This document shows positions 1 to 7,759 of a stretch of DNA of 19,002 nucleotides, one piece after another (position 1 is the stretch's first letter; every line of letters starts with the position of its first letter). Made by a program: the position numbers and the translations under genes. Source of the DNA: RGIG8775 sp045612185 (GTDB taxonomy: Bacteria; Bacillota; Clostridia; Oscillospirales; CAG-272). The notes beneath the pieces are model-generated. The model made no database searches and was not told the DNA's origin. It was given only the letters and a program-made list of their open reading frames with translations. The DNA lies in contig JAZKYO010000111.1 in assembly GCA_045612185.1 (NCBI GenBank), positions 1-19,002 on the forward strand, in the 5' to 3' direction.

Positions 1-1132
1 TGTCAGGAACGCCTGCAGCTGCCTGATTAGGTCTGCCAACCTCGAACTTCTTAGCTGTACAAGGAATAGCGGAAACGAAGAAGATATCCTTAGGATCCCA
101 ACCCATCTTCTCTGCGTAGTATGTCTTAACTACAGCACCGAACATCTGCTGAGGAGACTTACAGGTAGAGAGGTTAGGAATGAACTCGGGATAGTAGTGC
201 TCGCAGTACTTGATCCATCCGGGTGAGCAGGATGTGATCATAGGAAGTGTGCCGCCGTTCTTTACTCTGCCGAGGAACTCGGTAGCTTCTTCCATAATGG
301 TAAGGTCTGCGGTGAGGTTCATGTCGTAAACGCCGTCAAAGCCGAGAGCCTTGAGAGCGGCAACCATCTTGCCCTCACAGTCAGTACCGGGCTCGTAGCC
401 AAAGCACTCGCCGATCTGCGCTCTTACAGAAGGAGCTGTGCAGATGAATACGTGCTTTGTAGGATCAGCGATAGCATCTCTGATCTTGTCTGTATCGTCT
501 CTTTCATAAAGAGCGCCCGTGGGACAAGCAACAATACACTGTCCGCAGTTGATACAAGCGTTTTCGCCAAGAGGTGTCTCAAACGCAGAAGCAATATGCG
601 TATCAAATCCGCGGTCGTTAGCACCGATAACTCCGATACCCTGAACCTTGGAGCAAACTGCTACGCAACGGCGACAAAGGATACACTTGTTATTATCACG
701 AATGATAGGTGACTTATCATCAATTGCATACTGATTCTTTGCGCCACTGAAGTAAGTTTCATCAACACCGTACTCATTGCAGAGCTTCTGAAGCTCACAA
801 GTTGTGTTACGTGTGCAGGAAAGGCACTTCTTATCGTGGTTGGAGAGAACAAGCTCAAGGTTGAGCTTTCTCGACTGCATAATCTTTGGAGTATTGGTGA
901 GAACCTCCATACCCTCAGTTACGGGGTAAACACAAGCGGTTACCATTCTGAAGGGTCTGCCGCCCTCAGAAACCTCAACAAGGCAAAGACGGCAAGCACC
1001 GATTGCGTTGATGTCCTTAAGGTAGCAAAGTGTGGGGATCTCAATTTTTGCAGCGCGAGCTGCTTCAAGGACTGTCGAACCCTGGGGAACGGCATATTCC
1101 TTGCCATTTATTTTAATGTTTACTGTTTCCAT
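1..1132 (-). CDS. hydA: [FeFe]-hydrogenase catalytic subunit HydA (HndD-like), C-terminus cut by window edge
   Basis: This is the catalytic subunit of a cytoplasmic NAD(P)-linked, probably electron-bifurcating hydrogenase that makes or oxidises H2. The first 377 residues are present. They carry a plant-type [2Fe-2S] domain (C36, C47, C50, C67), a His-Cys3 cluster (H99, C103, C106, C112), two [4Fe-4S] ferredoxin motifs (C150/C153/C156/C203 and C193/C196/C199/C160), then the H-cluster domain with loop L1 TSCSPGW (300-306), STCKSPQQ (322-329) and loop L2 IPCTAKKFE (356-364). The third H-cluster motif lies beyond base 1. The ATG at 1132 follows AAGGAG, 16 nt after the hydB stop, so it is the distal gene of the hydrogenase operon. 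The domain order matches group A three- or four-subunit hydrogenases. Oddities are Ser before Pro in L1 and Ile instead of the usual Met in L2. Confidence 0.95.
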   Translation of the reverse strand, partial: METVNIKINGKEYAVPQGSTVLEAARAAKIEIPTLCYLKDINAIGACRLCLVEVSEGGRPFRMVTACVYPVTEGMEVLTNTPKIMQSRKLNLELVLSNHDKKCLSCTRNTTCELQKLCNEYGVDETYFSGAKNQYAIDDKSPIIRDNNKCILCRRCVAVCSKVQGIGVIGANDRGFDTHIASAFETPLGENACINCGQCIVACPTGALYERDDTDKIRDAIADPTKHVFICTAPSVRAQIGECFGYEPGTDCEGKMVAALKALGFDGVYDMNLTADLTIMEEATEFLGRVKNGGTLPMITSCSPGWIKYCEHYYPEFIPNLSTCKSPQQMFGAVVKTYYAEKMGWDPKDIFFVSAIPCTAKKFEVGRPNQAAAGVPD

Positions 1133-1148
1133 ATTGGGTTCTCCTTTC

Positions 1149-2978
1149 TTACTTCTTGGAAATAGCCTTGATCTTCTTACAGCTGTCAAGACAAGCTCCG
1201 CACTTCACGCACTTAGCGGGATCAATTGTGAGCGAAGGAAGCTTATGTCCGGTAGCAACGTAAGTTGTCTTGGAAATTGCATCAGCGGGACAGTTCTTTG
1301 CGCACATTCCGCATCCGATACACTTGTCCTGATCAATGGTGTACTGAAGAAGGCTCTTACAAACGCCTGCAGGACACTTCTTGTCCACGATGTGAGCGAT
1401 GTACTCATCTTTGAAGTAACGAAGTGTAGAAATTACAGGGTTGGGAGCAGTCTGTCCAAGTCCGCAAAGAGAAGCGCTCTTTATGTAATTGCAAAGCTCT
1501 TCCATACGGTCAAGGTCTTCAAGCTCGCCGTTACCGGAAATTATCTTATCAAGGATCTCAAGAAGTCTCTTTGTACCAACACGGCAAGGAGTACACTTAC
1601 CGCATGACTCATCAACTGTAAACTCAAGGAAGAACTTAGCGATATCAACCATACAGTTGTCCTCGTCCATTACGATAAGTCCGCCCGAACCCATCATAGA
1701 TCCGATAGCAAGAAGGTTATCGTAGTCGATAGGAGTATCTATAAGGTGTGCGGGGATACAACCACCGGAAGGTCCACCTGTCTGAGCAGCCTTGAACTTC
1801 TTACCGTTGGGAATACCGCCACCAATTTCCTCTACAACCTCACGAAGAGTTGTACCCATAGGAATCTCAACAAGACCTGTGTTCTGAATCTTACCGCCGA
1901 GAGCAAATACCTTTGTACCCTTGGACTTCTCTGTACCCATGGACGAGAACCATTCAGCACCCTTGAGAATGATCTGGGGAATATTTGCATAAGTCTCAAC
2001 GTTGTTGAGAACTGTGGGCTTTCCGAAAAGACCCTTTACCGCAGGGAAAGGAGGACGGGGACGAGGCTCACCTCTGTTACCCTCAATAGAGGTCATAAGA
2101 GCTGTTTCCTCACCGCATACGAATGCGCCCGCACCAAGACGGATCTGCATATCGAAGTTGAAGTCTGTGCCAAAGATATTCTTGCCGAGAAGTCCGTACT
2201 CTCTTGCCTGATCGATAGCGATCTGGAGACGGTGAACGGCGATAGGATACTCCGCACGAACGTATACGTAACCCTCGTCAGCACCGATTGCGTAAGCCGC
2301 AATAGCCATAGCCTCGATAAGAGCGTGGGGGTCACCCTCAAGGATAGAACGGTCCATGAACGCTCCGGGGTCACCCTCGTCAGCGTTACAAGCAACGTAC
2401 TTCTTTACCTCGCCACGGTTATTGGAAGCGAACTTCCACTTAAGACCTGTGGGGAATCCACCTCCTCCGCGTCCGCGAAGACCGGAGTCGAGAATTGTTT
2501 GAATAACCTGGTCGGGGGTCATTTCGCGAAGCACTTTTTCAAGTGCGAAATAGCCGTCCATAGCAATATACTCTTCGATATCCTCGGGATTGATAACACC
2601 GCAGTTACGGAGAGCTACGCGGTGCTGCTTCTTATAGAACATAGTCTCGCTAAGAGATGCGGCAACAGCTTCTTCCTCTCCCTTTGCAGCGCCTGTATCG
2701 TTATAAACAAGACGCTCTACGATACGGCCCTTGTTAAGGTGCTCATCAACGATTTCGGGAATATCGTCAACGGTTACTCTGCTGTAGAATGTGCCTTCGG
2801 GATAAACGATCATAATCGGACCAAGAGCACAAAGTCCGAAACAACCCGTCATAACGATCTTAATTTCATCTTCAAGACCTTTTGCTTTGAGTTCTTCTGC
2901 GAGTCTGTCGCGGAGCACTGTGCTTCCGGAAGAGGTACAGCCTGTACCGCCGCAGATAAGTACATGAGAACGAATCAT
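1149..2978 (-). CDS. hydB: Hydrogenase flavoprotein subunit HydB (NuoF-like, NAD(P)H-binding)
   Basis: This 609-residue subunit binds FMN and NAD(P)H and routes electrons between nicotinamide, ferredoxin and the HydA chain. From the N-terminus there is a thioredoxin-like [2Fe-2S] domain (C9, C14, C46, C50), then a NuoF core with the FMN loop GRGGGGFPTG, the GAGAFVCGEETALM segment, and the N3-type [4Fe-4S] motif ESCGKCTPCR with the distal Cys in SLCGLGQ. The C-terminus has two ferredoxin-like [4Fe-4S] motifs, CIGCGMCAKNC and CVKCGACLDSC. The length fits HydB/HndC. The start at 2978 is preceded by AGGAGG. It lies between the HndB-like gene (28-nt gap) and hydA. The fused N- and C-terminal Fe-S domains separate it from plain complex I NuoF and support a bifurcating enzyme. 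Direct proof of bifurcation is not available from sequence. Confidence 0.95.
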   Translation of the reverse strand: MIRSHVLICGGTGCTSSGSTVLRDRLAEELKAKGLEDEIKIVMTGCFGLCALGPIMIVYPEGTFYSRVTVDDIPEIVDEHLNKGRIVERLVYNDTGAAKGEEEAVAASLSETMFYKKQHRVALRNCGVINPEDIEEYIAMDGYFALEKVLREMTPDQVIQTILDSGLRGRGGGGFPTGLKWKFASNNRGEVKKYVACNADEGDPGAFMDRSILEGDPHALIEAMAIAAYAIGADEGYVYVRAEYPIAVHRLQIAIDQAREYGLLGKNIFGTDFNFDMQIRLGAGAFVCGEETALMTSIEGNRGEPRPRPPFPAVKGLFGKPTVLNNVETYANIPQIILKGAEWFSSMGTEKSKGTKVFALGGKIQNTGLVEIPMGTTLREVVEEIGGGIPNGKKFKAAQTGGPSGGCIPAHLIDTPIDYDNLLAIGSMMGSGGLIVMDEDNCMVDIAKFFLEFTVDESCGKCTPCRVGTKRLLEILDKIISGNGELEDLDRMEELCNYIKSASLCGLGQTAPNPVISTLRYFKDEYIAHIVDKKCPAGVCKSLLQYTIDQDKCIGCGMCAKNCPADAISKTTYVATGHKLPSLTIDPAKCVKCGACLDSCKKIKAISKK

Positions 2979-3006
2979 TTGTTTCTATTCCTCCTGATTT
3001 ACTTAA

Positions 3007-3378
3007 TTACTTTTTAATAGCACCGATTGTATACTCGGTAATAGGGTTTCCGCCCTTAATGTGCTTTTCGATTACTTCCTTTGCCTTATCAGCGGTCATC
3101 TTTACGTAAGTAACCTTTTCAGCATCGGGAGCATAAACCTCAACAACGGGCTCATACTGGCAAATGCCGATGCAGCCTGTCTGTGTAACGATAACGTTAT
3201 CGCCGAGGCCTGCCTCGGACACGCCCTCAACAAAAGCGTTAAGTACGGGACGAGCGCCTGCCGCGATTCCGCAAGTAGCCATACCGACTACGATACGAAC
3301 GTCGCCGCCGGAGGTACGCAAAACAACCTTGTTCTGCATTTTGGCTTTTATAGCCTTCAACTCTTCAAGTGACTTCAT
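3007..3378 (-). CDS. Thioredoxin-like [2Fe-2S] ferredoxin, HndB/HydD-like hydrogenase subunit
   Basis: This 123-residue protein resembles the HndB/HydD subunit of four-subunit NAD(P)-linked hydrogenases. It has a short N-terminal helix region and then the GMATCGIAAGARP segment (C36) and TGCIGIC (C69, C73). The canonical thioredoxin-fold [2Fe-2S] ferredoxin has four ligands, in Cx4C plus Cx3C. Here only three cysteines are present, because the residue that should close the first pair is not Cys. Cluster binding is therefore doubtful, and a structural or electron-chain accessory role is possible. The ATG at 3378 follows AAAGGA with 8-nt spacing, and the gene sits directly upstream of hydB in the same operon, which supports membership in the complex. 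The family assignment is good. Its exact job in the complex is inferred. Confidence 0.82.
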   Translation of the reverse strand: MKSLEELKAIKAKMQNKVVLRTSGGDVRIVVGMATCGIAAGARPVLNAFVEGVSEAGLGDNVIVTQTGCIGICQYEPVVEVYAPDAEKVTYVKMTADKAKEVIEKHIKGGNPITEYTIGAIKK

Positions 3379-3409
3379 AGTGATTATCCTTTCGTATTAT
3401 ATAAATTTT

Positions 3410-3967
3410 TTATAAACTTATTTTAGCCTCGTCATACTGCTCTTTAAGGTTTTCGCCTACCCAAGCGAGTATGTCGGGATCATTCAAGGGTATGTCTCCG
3501 AGTATTTCACGCATTTGCGCGCAGGAAAGAGCAACCTCACCGCCCGCGGCTTTATGCTTGAAATCAAAATCAATATCGGGAGAACCCTGAATAAGCGTTT
3601 TAACAGTTTCAACCATATCTCCAAGCGGAATAAAATCTATATGATTTTTCCCAAACTTAGCCATGGTTATTGTACCATGGTCGGCTGACACCGACTCATG
3701 TACCGATTTAATATCGACAAATCCGCCCGTCATTTCCGCGAGCATTCTTAGAAACGGAATGCCAAGCCCCACTTTTCTGGTTTTTCGGGTTGTAAAGAAC
3801 GGATCGGAAAGCTTTTTAACCTGTTCCTCGATCATGCCGCAACCGTTATCTTTCACCGTAAAGGTCAGCCATTCGCCGTCCTCAACAAGTTCTATTGATA
3901 TTTCGGTAGCTCCTGCTCTGACCGAATTCATGGTTATATCCAACACGTAAAGCGAAAGCTCATCCAC
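3410..3967 (-). CDS. Histidine-kinase-like ATPase domain protein (HATPase_c, GHKL fold)
   Basis: This is a stand-alone ATP-binding protein of about 185 residues. It has an N box (LDITMNSVRAGA), a G1 box (DNGCGM), an F-box-like DPFFTTR and a G2-type GLGIPFLRML, followed by an extra C-terminal region of about 70 residues. No phosphoacceptor His domain or membrane segment is visible, so it is not a complete sensor kinase. It may act as an anti-sigma-like kinase or ATP-dependent regulatory partner. I prefer the GTG at 3967, which gives the N-terminus VDELSLYVLDI, lies two bases after the PHP gene stop and follows AAGGA at 11 nt. The upstream ATG at 3988 would overlap the PHP gene by 20 bases. Homologues of this type occur inside clostridial hyd operons. 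The regulatory role is inferred from that context. Confidence 0.8.
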   Translation of the reverse strand: MDELSLYVLDITMNSVRAGATEISIELVEDGEWLTFTVKDNGCGMIEEQVKKLSDPFFTTRKTRKVGLGIPFLRMLAEMTGGFVDIKSVHESVSADHGTITMAKFGKNHIDFIPLGDMVETVKTLIQGSPDIDFDFKHKAAGGEVALSCAQMREILGDIPLNDPDILAWVGENLKEQYDEAKISL

Positions 3968-3968
3968 T

Positions 3969-4724
3969 TTATTCACCGTCCTTCGCAATACCGAGCAAAT
4001 AGTCGATAAGTTTATTTCTCACCGCATCGGAGGAATAAGGATTATCGGCAATTTCAACCGCAAACCCGTCTTCCGAGATATCGGTAAGATAGTGAGCATC
4101 CGATGACGCAACATGCACCAAGTTCCTTTCGGAAAGCACCGAAAAGCGCTTTTGGCAATCTTCAAGCGAGTTTATATCGTTAAGCTCAAAGGCGGTAAAA
4201 GCAGGTTCGGGAGGAAAATCTCCCAGCATCGAAATTATACCGTTTGAGCTACGGTCAATGTGCGCCGGATAGCAAACACCGCCACGGCGGCTGACTTCGT
4301 CAAAAGCCGCGTCAAGCGATATATTGACCGCATTTATGAGCAAAAACTCTTCCTCTCCGCAGACCTCGTCATTTTCGTCCACAACAAGCTGTTTTCCGAA
4401 AATATCCGGATCATTTTTTATAGGAAGTCTTTTGCTGTCAACAAACTCTCCGAAGCTCATAGCGTCCTCAAGAGAACGAAACAAGCAGACTGCGTGAACG
4501 TCTTCAGATGTCGTCAGCTCCATCCCCGCTACGGGAATAATTCCGTTAGCCTTAGCTATTTTAAAGAATGCGGGACAGTTTTTGACCGAATTATGATCGG
4601 TAAGGGCAACTATCTGCAATCCGTTAAGAAGCGACATGCCGACGATGTTTCCCGGAGTCATGTCATCATCTCCGCAAGGAGACAGGCATGAGTGAATATG
4701 GAGATCACAGCGGTAGACACTCAT
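3969..4724 (-). CDS. PHP-domain metal-dependent phosphoesterase
   Basis: This 251-residue protein has the full PHP signature: HxH in CDLHIHSCLSPCGDDD (near 7-22), ALTDHNS (about 40-46), the acidic and His residues in GMELTTSEDVHAV, YPAHIDRSSNG, and ASSDAHYL near the end. These His/Asp residues bind a metal cluster in PHP phosphoesterases related to histidinol phosphatase and the PHP domain of bacterial DNA polymerase. The substrate is unknown. It is cytoplasmic, without a signal peptide. The ATG overlaps the stop of the upstream DRTGG gene in an ATGA arrangement, which indicates translational coupling, and is preceded by GGAGAG. Its fixed position within a hydrogenase operon suggests it makes or removes a phosphorylated signal or cofactor linked to hydrogenase control, but that is inference. 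Confidence 0.87.
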   Translation of the reverse strand: MSVYRCDLHIHSCLSPCGDDDMTPGNIVGMSLLNGLQIVALTDHNSVKNCPAFFKIAKANGIIPVAGMELTTSEDVHAVCLFRSLEDAMSFGEFVDSKRLPIKNDPDIFGKQLVVDENDEVCGEEEFLLINAVNISLDAAFDEVSRRGGVCYPAHIDRSSNGIISMLGDFPPEPAFTAFELNDINSLEDCQKRFSVLSERNLVHVASSDAHYLTDISEDGFAVEIADNPYSSDAVRNKLIDYLLGIAKDGE

Positions 4725-5059
4725 GATCTACTCTCCGCGACGGCTTTGTAAACAACACCGCATATTTCATACGCGGAAAGTTCGGAAGAAAGCACTGTTA
4801 TGCCGTTATCGTTAGCCTTTTGCAGCTCCTCGTCGCCAAGCTCAACTCCCTCGGCGAGAATCACCGCAGCAGGCTCGGTAAGACATGCAACAGCCACAAC
4901 GTTCACGTTGGACATTATGGTAACCCAAAGGTTACCACTCTCAACGCGGCTCATTGCTCGGCTGAGCAGGTCTCCTACATACAAGCCGTCAAACGGCTTA
5001 TCTCCGTCACCGCACACAAGCGAAGCGCTAATTTTCTCGCGAATATCATTCACCGTCAC
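4721..5059 (-). CDS. DRTGG-domain protein (second copy in operon)
   Basis: This small protein of about 112 residues resembles the DRTGG domain, a Rossmann-like ligand-binding domain seen in phosphotransacetylases and next to CBS domains. Visible landmarks are DLLSRAMSRVESGNLWVTIMSN-like text early on, the hydrophobic VVAVACLTEPAAVILAEG strand-helix unit in the middle, and NGITVLSSELSAYEICGVVY at the end. The preferred start is the GTG at 5059. It follows GAGGAGG with 9-nt spacing and overlaps the stop of the upstream hydrogenase-like gene by 14 bases. A second GTG lies at 5053. The more distant ATG at 5116 would need a 71-base overlap and gives a non-family extension. It is coupled to the PHP gene by ATGA. 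A ligand-sensing role is inferred. Confidence 0.75.
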   Translation of the reverse strand: MTVNDIREKISASLVCGDGDKPFDGLYVGDLLSRAMSRVESGNLWVTIMSNVNVVAVACLTEPAAVILAEGVELGDEELQKANDNGITVLSSELSAYEICGVVYKAVAESRS

Positions 5060-6392
5060 TGTCGCTTCCCTCCTCTTTCGTGTCCGTAGAGTTAAGTTCC
5101 TCGAGTGCTGAGGCAAATACCTCCTCGTGCATTCCCTTTTCTCTCAAAACGCGTTTAAGTATTACAGTACATTCATCAAGACTTGTTTCATTTTTCACGA
5201 CGTCTTCCGCGAAAGCCATACAGGTAGGAGCGCCGCAAGAGCCGCAATCCAAGCCCGGAAGCTTTTTGGTAAGCTCTTCTATATCGCGCATCATCCTCAT
5301 AGCCGTTTTTCTGTCGGGAGAAAGCGAACTGTAGGGATTATACTCTACCTCTTTTTCGTGGAAATATTCATCGGGAATCCAACTGCTTGCGGGTCTGTTA
5401 GGCGAAACGGGCAAATAGCGTTTCAGAGATTGGAGACGAGCCTGAGCTATATAAGCATTAGCCACAGTCATCGCTCCGCCAACACATCCACCGTTACATG
5501 CGTTAAGCTCAACAAAATCGAGATTAGTTATATCCGAGCTATCTATCTGGTCAAGAACTCTTATACAGTTCTCGATACCGTCGGCAGCAAGATATCTCTC
5601 ATTAAGAATAGCCGTTGACTCGCCTCCGGTTGACGCCCAGCCGATTCCGATAATTCCGGACTCGGTGGTCTCCTCGGGCTCCTCGTCGGTCTTTTTCATT
5701 TTATCAAGCAACGCAAAATACACGTCGCTGAAAGACAAAGCAGCTGAAATATAGTTCCTTTCCCCTGAAAAGTTATTTTTAATATAACTTACTTTTGCGG
5801 GGCAAGGCGAGATAAATATTATGCCTATATCCTCGGGTTTTAATTCGGGATGCTCCTTTAGCGCCTTGTCTTTAGCAAGCGAAGCCGCTATATCAATAGG
5901 CGGAAGGATGGGCATAATGTTTTCGCAAAGATATGGATAATTGGTACTTATCAGCCTGGTTATTGTTGGGCAGGCTGAGCTGATTACCGGCTTTTTAACG
6001 CCCTCACGGTTGATGTATTCCCTAGTATAGGCGCTTACCAATTCCGCTGCGCACGCAACCTCAAAAACTTCGTCAAATCCAAGATCCCGGAGACCTTTGA
6101 TTATGTATCCGATATTATCGAGATTATCAAACTGTCCGTAAAAGGACGGTGCGGGCAACGCGATTGTATACTTATAATCATTCAGCACCGAAAGGCTGTC
6201 GTGTGTAGCTTTTTTTGCCTTGTACGGGCAAACTTTGATACACTGTCCGCAGTCTATACATCTTACAGAATTGATTACAGCGCGCCCATCGTGAATACGA
6301 ATTGCCTCCGTGGGACAGCGCTTAAGGCAAGCGGTACAGCCTTTACATTTTTCGACGTCCAACGACACCGAGTGTTCGTAAACAGACTTCAT
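5046..6392 (-). CDS. Divergent [FeFe]-hydrogenase-like protein, putative sensory hydrogenase
   Basis: This 448-residue protein is a second hydrogenase-type polypeptide. It has two N-terminal [4Fe-4S] motifs (C16/C19/C22/C26 and C45/C48/C51/C55), then a hydrogenase large-subunit core that keeps the four Cys expected to hold the H-cluster: C141 in SSACPT, C197 in ISPCPAK, and C299 and C303 in NACNGGC. A C-terminal [4Fe-4S] domain follows (C383, C386, C391, C408, LDCGSCGAPTC). The catalytic proton-relay Cys before C141 is Ala140, and the usual SPQ and MPCTAKKFE blocks are absent. These traits are typical of sensory or poorly active group C/D enzymes rather than bulk H2 producers. No PAS domain is seen. 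The ATG at 6392 follows GAGG; an in-frame GTG at 6398 is the alternative. Its neighbours suggest it reports H2 or redox state to the ATPase and DRTGG partners. Confidence 0.85.
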   Translation of the reverse strand: MKSVYEHSVSLDVEKCKGCTACLKRCPTEAIRIHDGRAVINSVRCIDCGQCIKVCPYKAKKATHDSLSVLNDYKYTIALPAPSFYGQFDNLDNIGYIIKGLRDLGFDEVFEVACAAELVSAYTREYINREGVKKPVISSACPTITRLISTNYPYLCENIMPILPPIDIAASLAKDKALKEHPELKPEDIGIIFISPCPAKVSYIKNNFSGERNYISAALSFSDVYFALLDKMKKTDEEPEETTESGIIGIGWASTGGESTAILNERYLAADGIENCIRVLDQIDSSDITNLDFVELNACNGGCVGGAMTVANAYIAQARLQSLKRYLPVSPNRPASSWIPDEYFHEKEVEYNPYSSLSPDRKTAMRMMRDIEELTKKLPGLDCGSCGAPTCMAFAEDVVKNETSLDECTVILKRVLREKGMHEEVFASALEELNSTDTKEEGSDSDGE

Positions 6393-6429
6393 ACGCACCT
6401 CAACAGCTTCAATCGTTATTTGGGAGCGG

Positions 6430-6852
6430 TCAAAGTTTCACTTTCATAGTGACCGTTGTGCCCTCTCCGACAACCGTATCAACATTCAAATAGTCAGTAT
6501 ACTTTTTCATATTCGGGAATCCCATGCCCGCTCCAAATCCGAGATTTCGGATATTATCGTGGGCGGTTGAATAACCCGCTTGCATCGCCAACTCGATATT
6601 GGGAATTCCCGGTCCCTTATCGCTGAGAATTATGGTTATCTCCTCATCGGTCACCTCGACGTCCGCGGTGCCGCCGTTCGCGTGAATCACCATATTTATC
6701 TCGCCTTCATACATGGCTATCGATACTTTTCGTATGATCTCCGGATCGTATGAAAGTTGGCGCAGCTTTTTCTTTACCATTACCGAGGCAGCCCCGGCGC
6801 TGGAAAAGTCAGAGCCGTCTATGTCAAAATGAAATTTCAAGCTTTCGGACAT
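6430..6852 (-). CDS. RsbW-like anti-sigma/serine-kinase-type ATPase
   Basis: This 140-residue GHKL-fold ATPase resembles the anti-sigma factor kinases SpoIIAB/RsbW. It has the N box in YEGEINMVIHANGG (N53), the G1 box DKGPGIP (78-84) and the glycine-rich GFGAGMGFPNMKK loop (about 105-117). No sensor or transmembrane segment is present. The start chosen is the ATG at 6852, one base after the stop of the DRTGG gene and preceded by GAGGA. The longer frame to 6909 adds residues that do not fit the family. In other bacteria such kinases phosphorylate an anti-sigma antagonist or bind a sigma factor. No such partner is visible here, so the target is unknown. It lies directly upstream of the hydrogenase-like sensor gene. 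Confidence 0.82.
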   Translation of the reverse strand: MSESLKFHFDIDGSDFSSAGAASVMVKKKLRQLSYDPEIIRKVSIAMYEGEINMVIHANGGTADVEVTDEEITIILSDKGPGIPNIELAMQAGYSTAHDNIRNLGFGAGMGFPNMKKYTDYLNVDTVVGEGTTVTMKVKL

Positions 6853-6853
6853 A

Positions 6854-7204
6854 TCAGTCCTCTGTGTGACTTGAAAGCCCCGCGGAATACAGAATTCCGC
6901 ACGCCTCAAAAGCGCGCTTCGCAGTTTTCATAACCGTTATTCCGCACTCATTGGCAAGCTCTATCATTTCTTCTGTAGGAGCCTTGTTTCTCGCAAATAC
7001 GACGCATACCATATCCATCATATTTGCTGTGCGAACGACCTGAGGATTTACAAGGCCCGTAATGAGAACGCCCTGGTCTTTTACATATGCGAGAACGTCA
7101 CTCATCATATCGCTGCAGCAAGCCGATGCAACGTCATGCTCAAGCAATTCGCTTCCGGCAAGAACTTCGGCATTCAAAAGGTCTCTGATTTCACAAATTT
7201 TCAT
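6854..7204 (-). CDS. DRTGG-domain protein (first copy in operon)
   Basis: This protein of about 116 residues begins MKICEIRDLLNAEVL and shows the DRTGG pattern of alternating hydrophobic strands and helices, with ITGLVNPQVVRTANMMD in the middle and ECGITVMKTAKRAFEACGIL near the end. It is similar in length and layout to the second DRTGG protein of this operon (4721-5059), consistent with an old duplication. Two adjacent cysteines sit in VASACCSDMM. The ATG at 7204 has GGAG plus AAAGG upstream, while the longer frame to 7237 has no ribosome binding site. It is the second gene of the operon, 51 nt after hydC, and its stop nearly abuts the RsbW-like start. It probably binds a small ligand or nucleotide as a regulator. 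No function has been shown from sequence. Confidence 0.8.
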   Translation of the reverse strand: MKICEIRDLLNAEVLAGSELLEHDVASACCSDMMSDVLAYVKDQGVLITGLVNPQVVRTANMMDMVCVVFARNKAPTEEMIELANECGITVMKTAKRAFEACGILYSAGLSSHTED

Positions 7205-7255
7205 ACCTTTTCTCCAATTGTCGCGGCTTAGCCGCAAGATTCTATGAAAGGTTAA

Positions 7256-7750
7256 TTATTTATATTTTGCAAGTATTCCCGCAACGTCAGCCTTTGTAAG
7301 TCTGCCGTAAACGTCACCGTTAACGGTAAGTACGGGAGCAAGTCCGCAAGCACCGATGCAACGTGTTGCCTCGATAGAATACTTTCCGTCAGCAGAAGTG
7401 CTGCCTACGGGAAGCCCAAGCTGCTTGGAAAACTCTTCGATAATTTCACCCGAGCCCTTTACGTAGCAAGCTGTTCCAAGGCAAACTGCAATCGCGATCT
7501 CACCGTCGGGATTAAGCTTAAACTGCGCATAAAAGGACACGATACCGAAGATTTCCTCAAGCGGAATACCGGTCTTGTCTGCGATGATCTTCTGAACTTC
7601 GATGGGAAGATAGCCGTAAATCTCCTGTGCTTCCTGGAGAATGGGCATAGTCTTTCCCGGTACGCCATCATATTTGGCGATTACTTCAAGGAGCTTTGCT
7701 TCCTGCTCCTTTGTGCCGCGAAATTCGACTGTCGTCAATTTCTTTTTCAT
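7256..7750 (-). CDS. hydC: Hydrogenase/NADH dehydrogenase subunit HydC (NuoE-like, [2Fe-2S])
   Basis: This 164-residue NuoE-family subunit carries one [2Fe-2S] cluster and works with HydB in passing electrons from NAD(P)H. The N-terminal helical region contains MPILQEAQEIYGYLP and VSFYAQFKL, typical of NuoE. The thioredoxin-fold part has C90 and C95 in CLGTACYVKG and C131 and C135 in RCIGACGLAP, the full Cx4C/Cx3C ligand set. The length matches HydC. The ATG at 7750 follows AGGAGG at about 7 nt. It is the first gene of the operon, behind a TATAAT promoter and a leader of about 125 nt. It is separated from hydB and hydA by the regulatory block, so co-expression ties the two parts together. Confidence 0.94.
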   Translation of the reverse strand: MKKKLTTVEFRGTKEQEAKLLEVIAKYDGVPGKTMPILQEAQEIYGYLPIEVQKIIADKTGIPLEEIFGIVSFYAQFKLNPDGEIAIAVCLGTACYVKGSGEIIEEFSKQLGLPVGSTSADGKYSIEATRCIGACGLAPVLTVNGDVYGRLTKADVAGILAKYK

Positions 7751-7759
7751 GATAATACC

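Noticed and set aside
1746..3017. Plus-strand open frame of 423 codons opposite hydB
   Set aside because: It lies fully antisense to a clearly conserved gene, has no domain pattern and no ribosome binding site; such frames arise from codon bias of the real gene.
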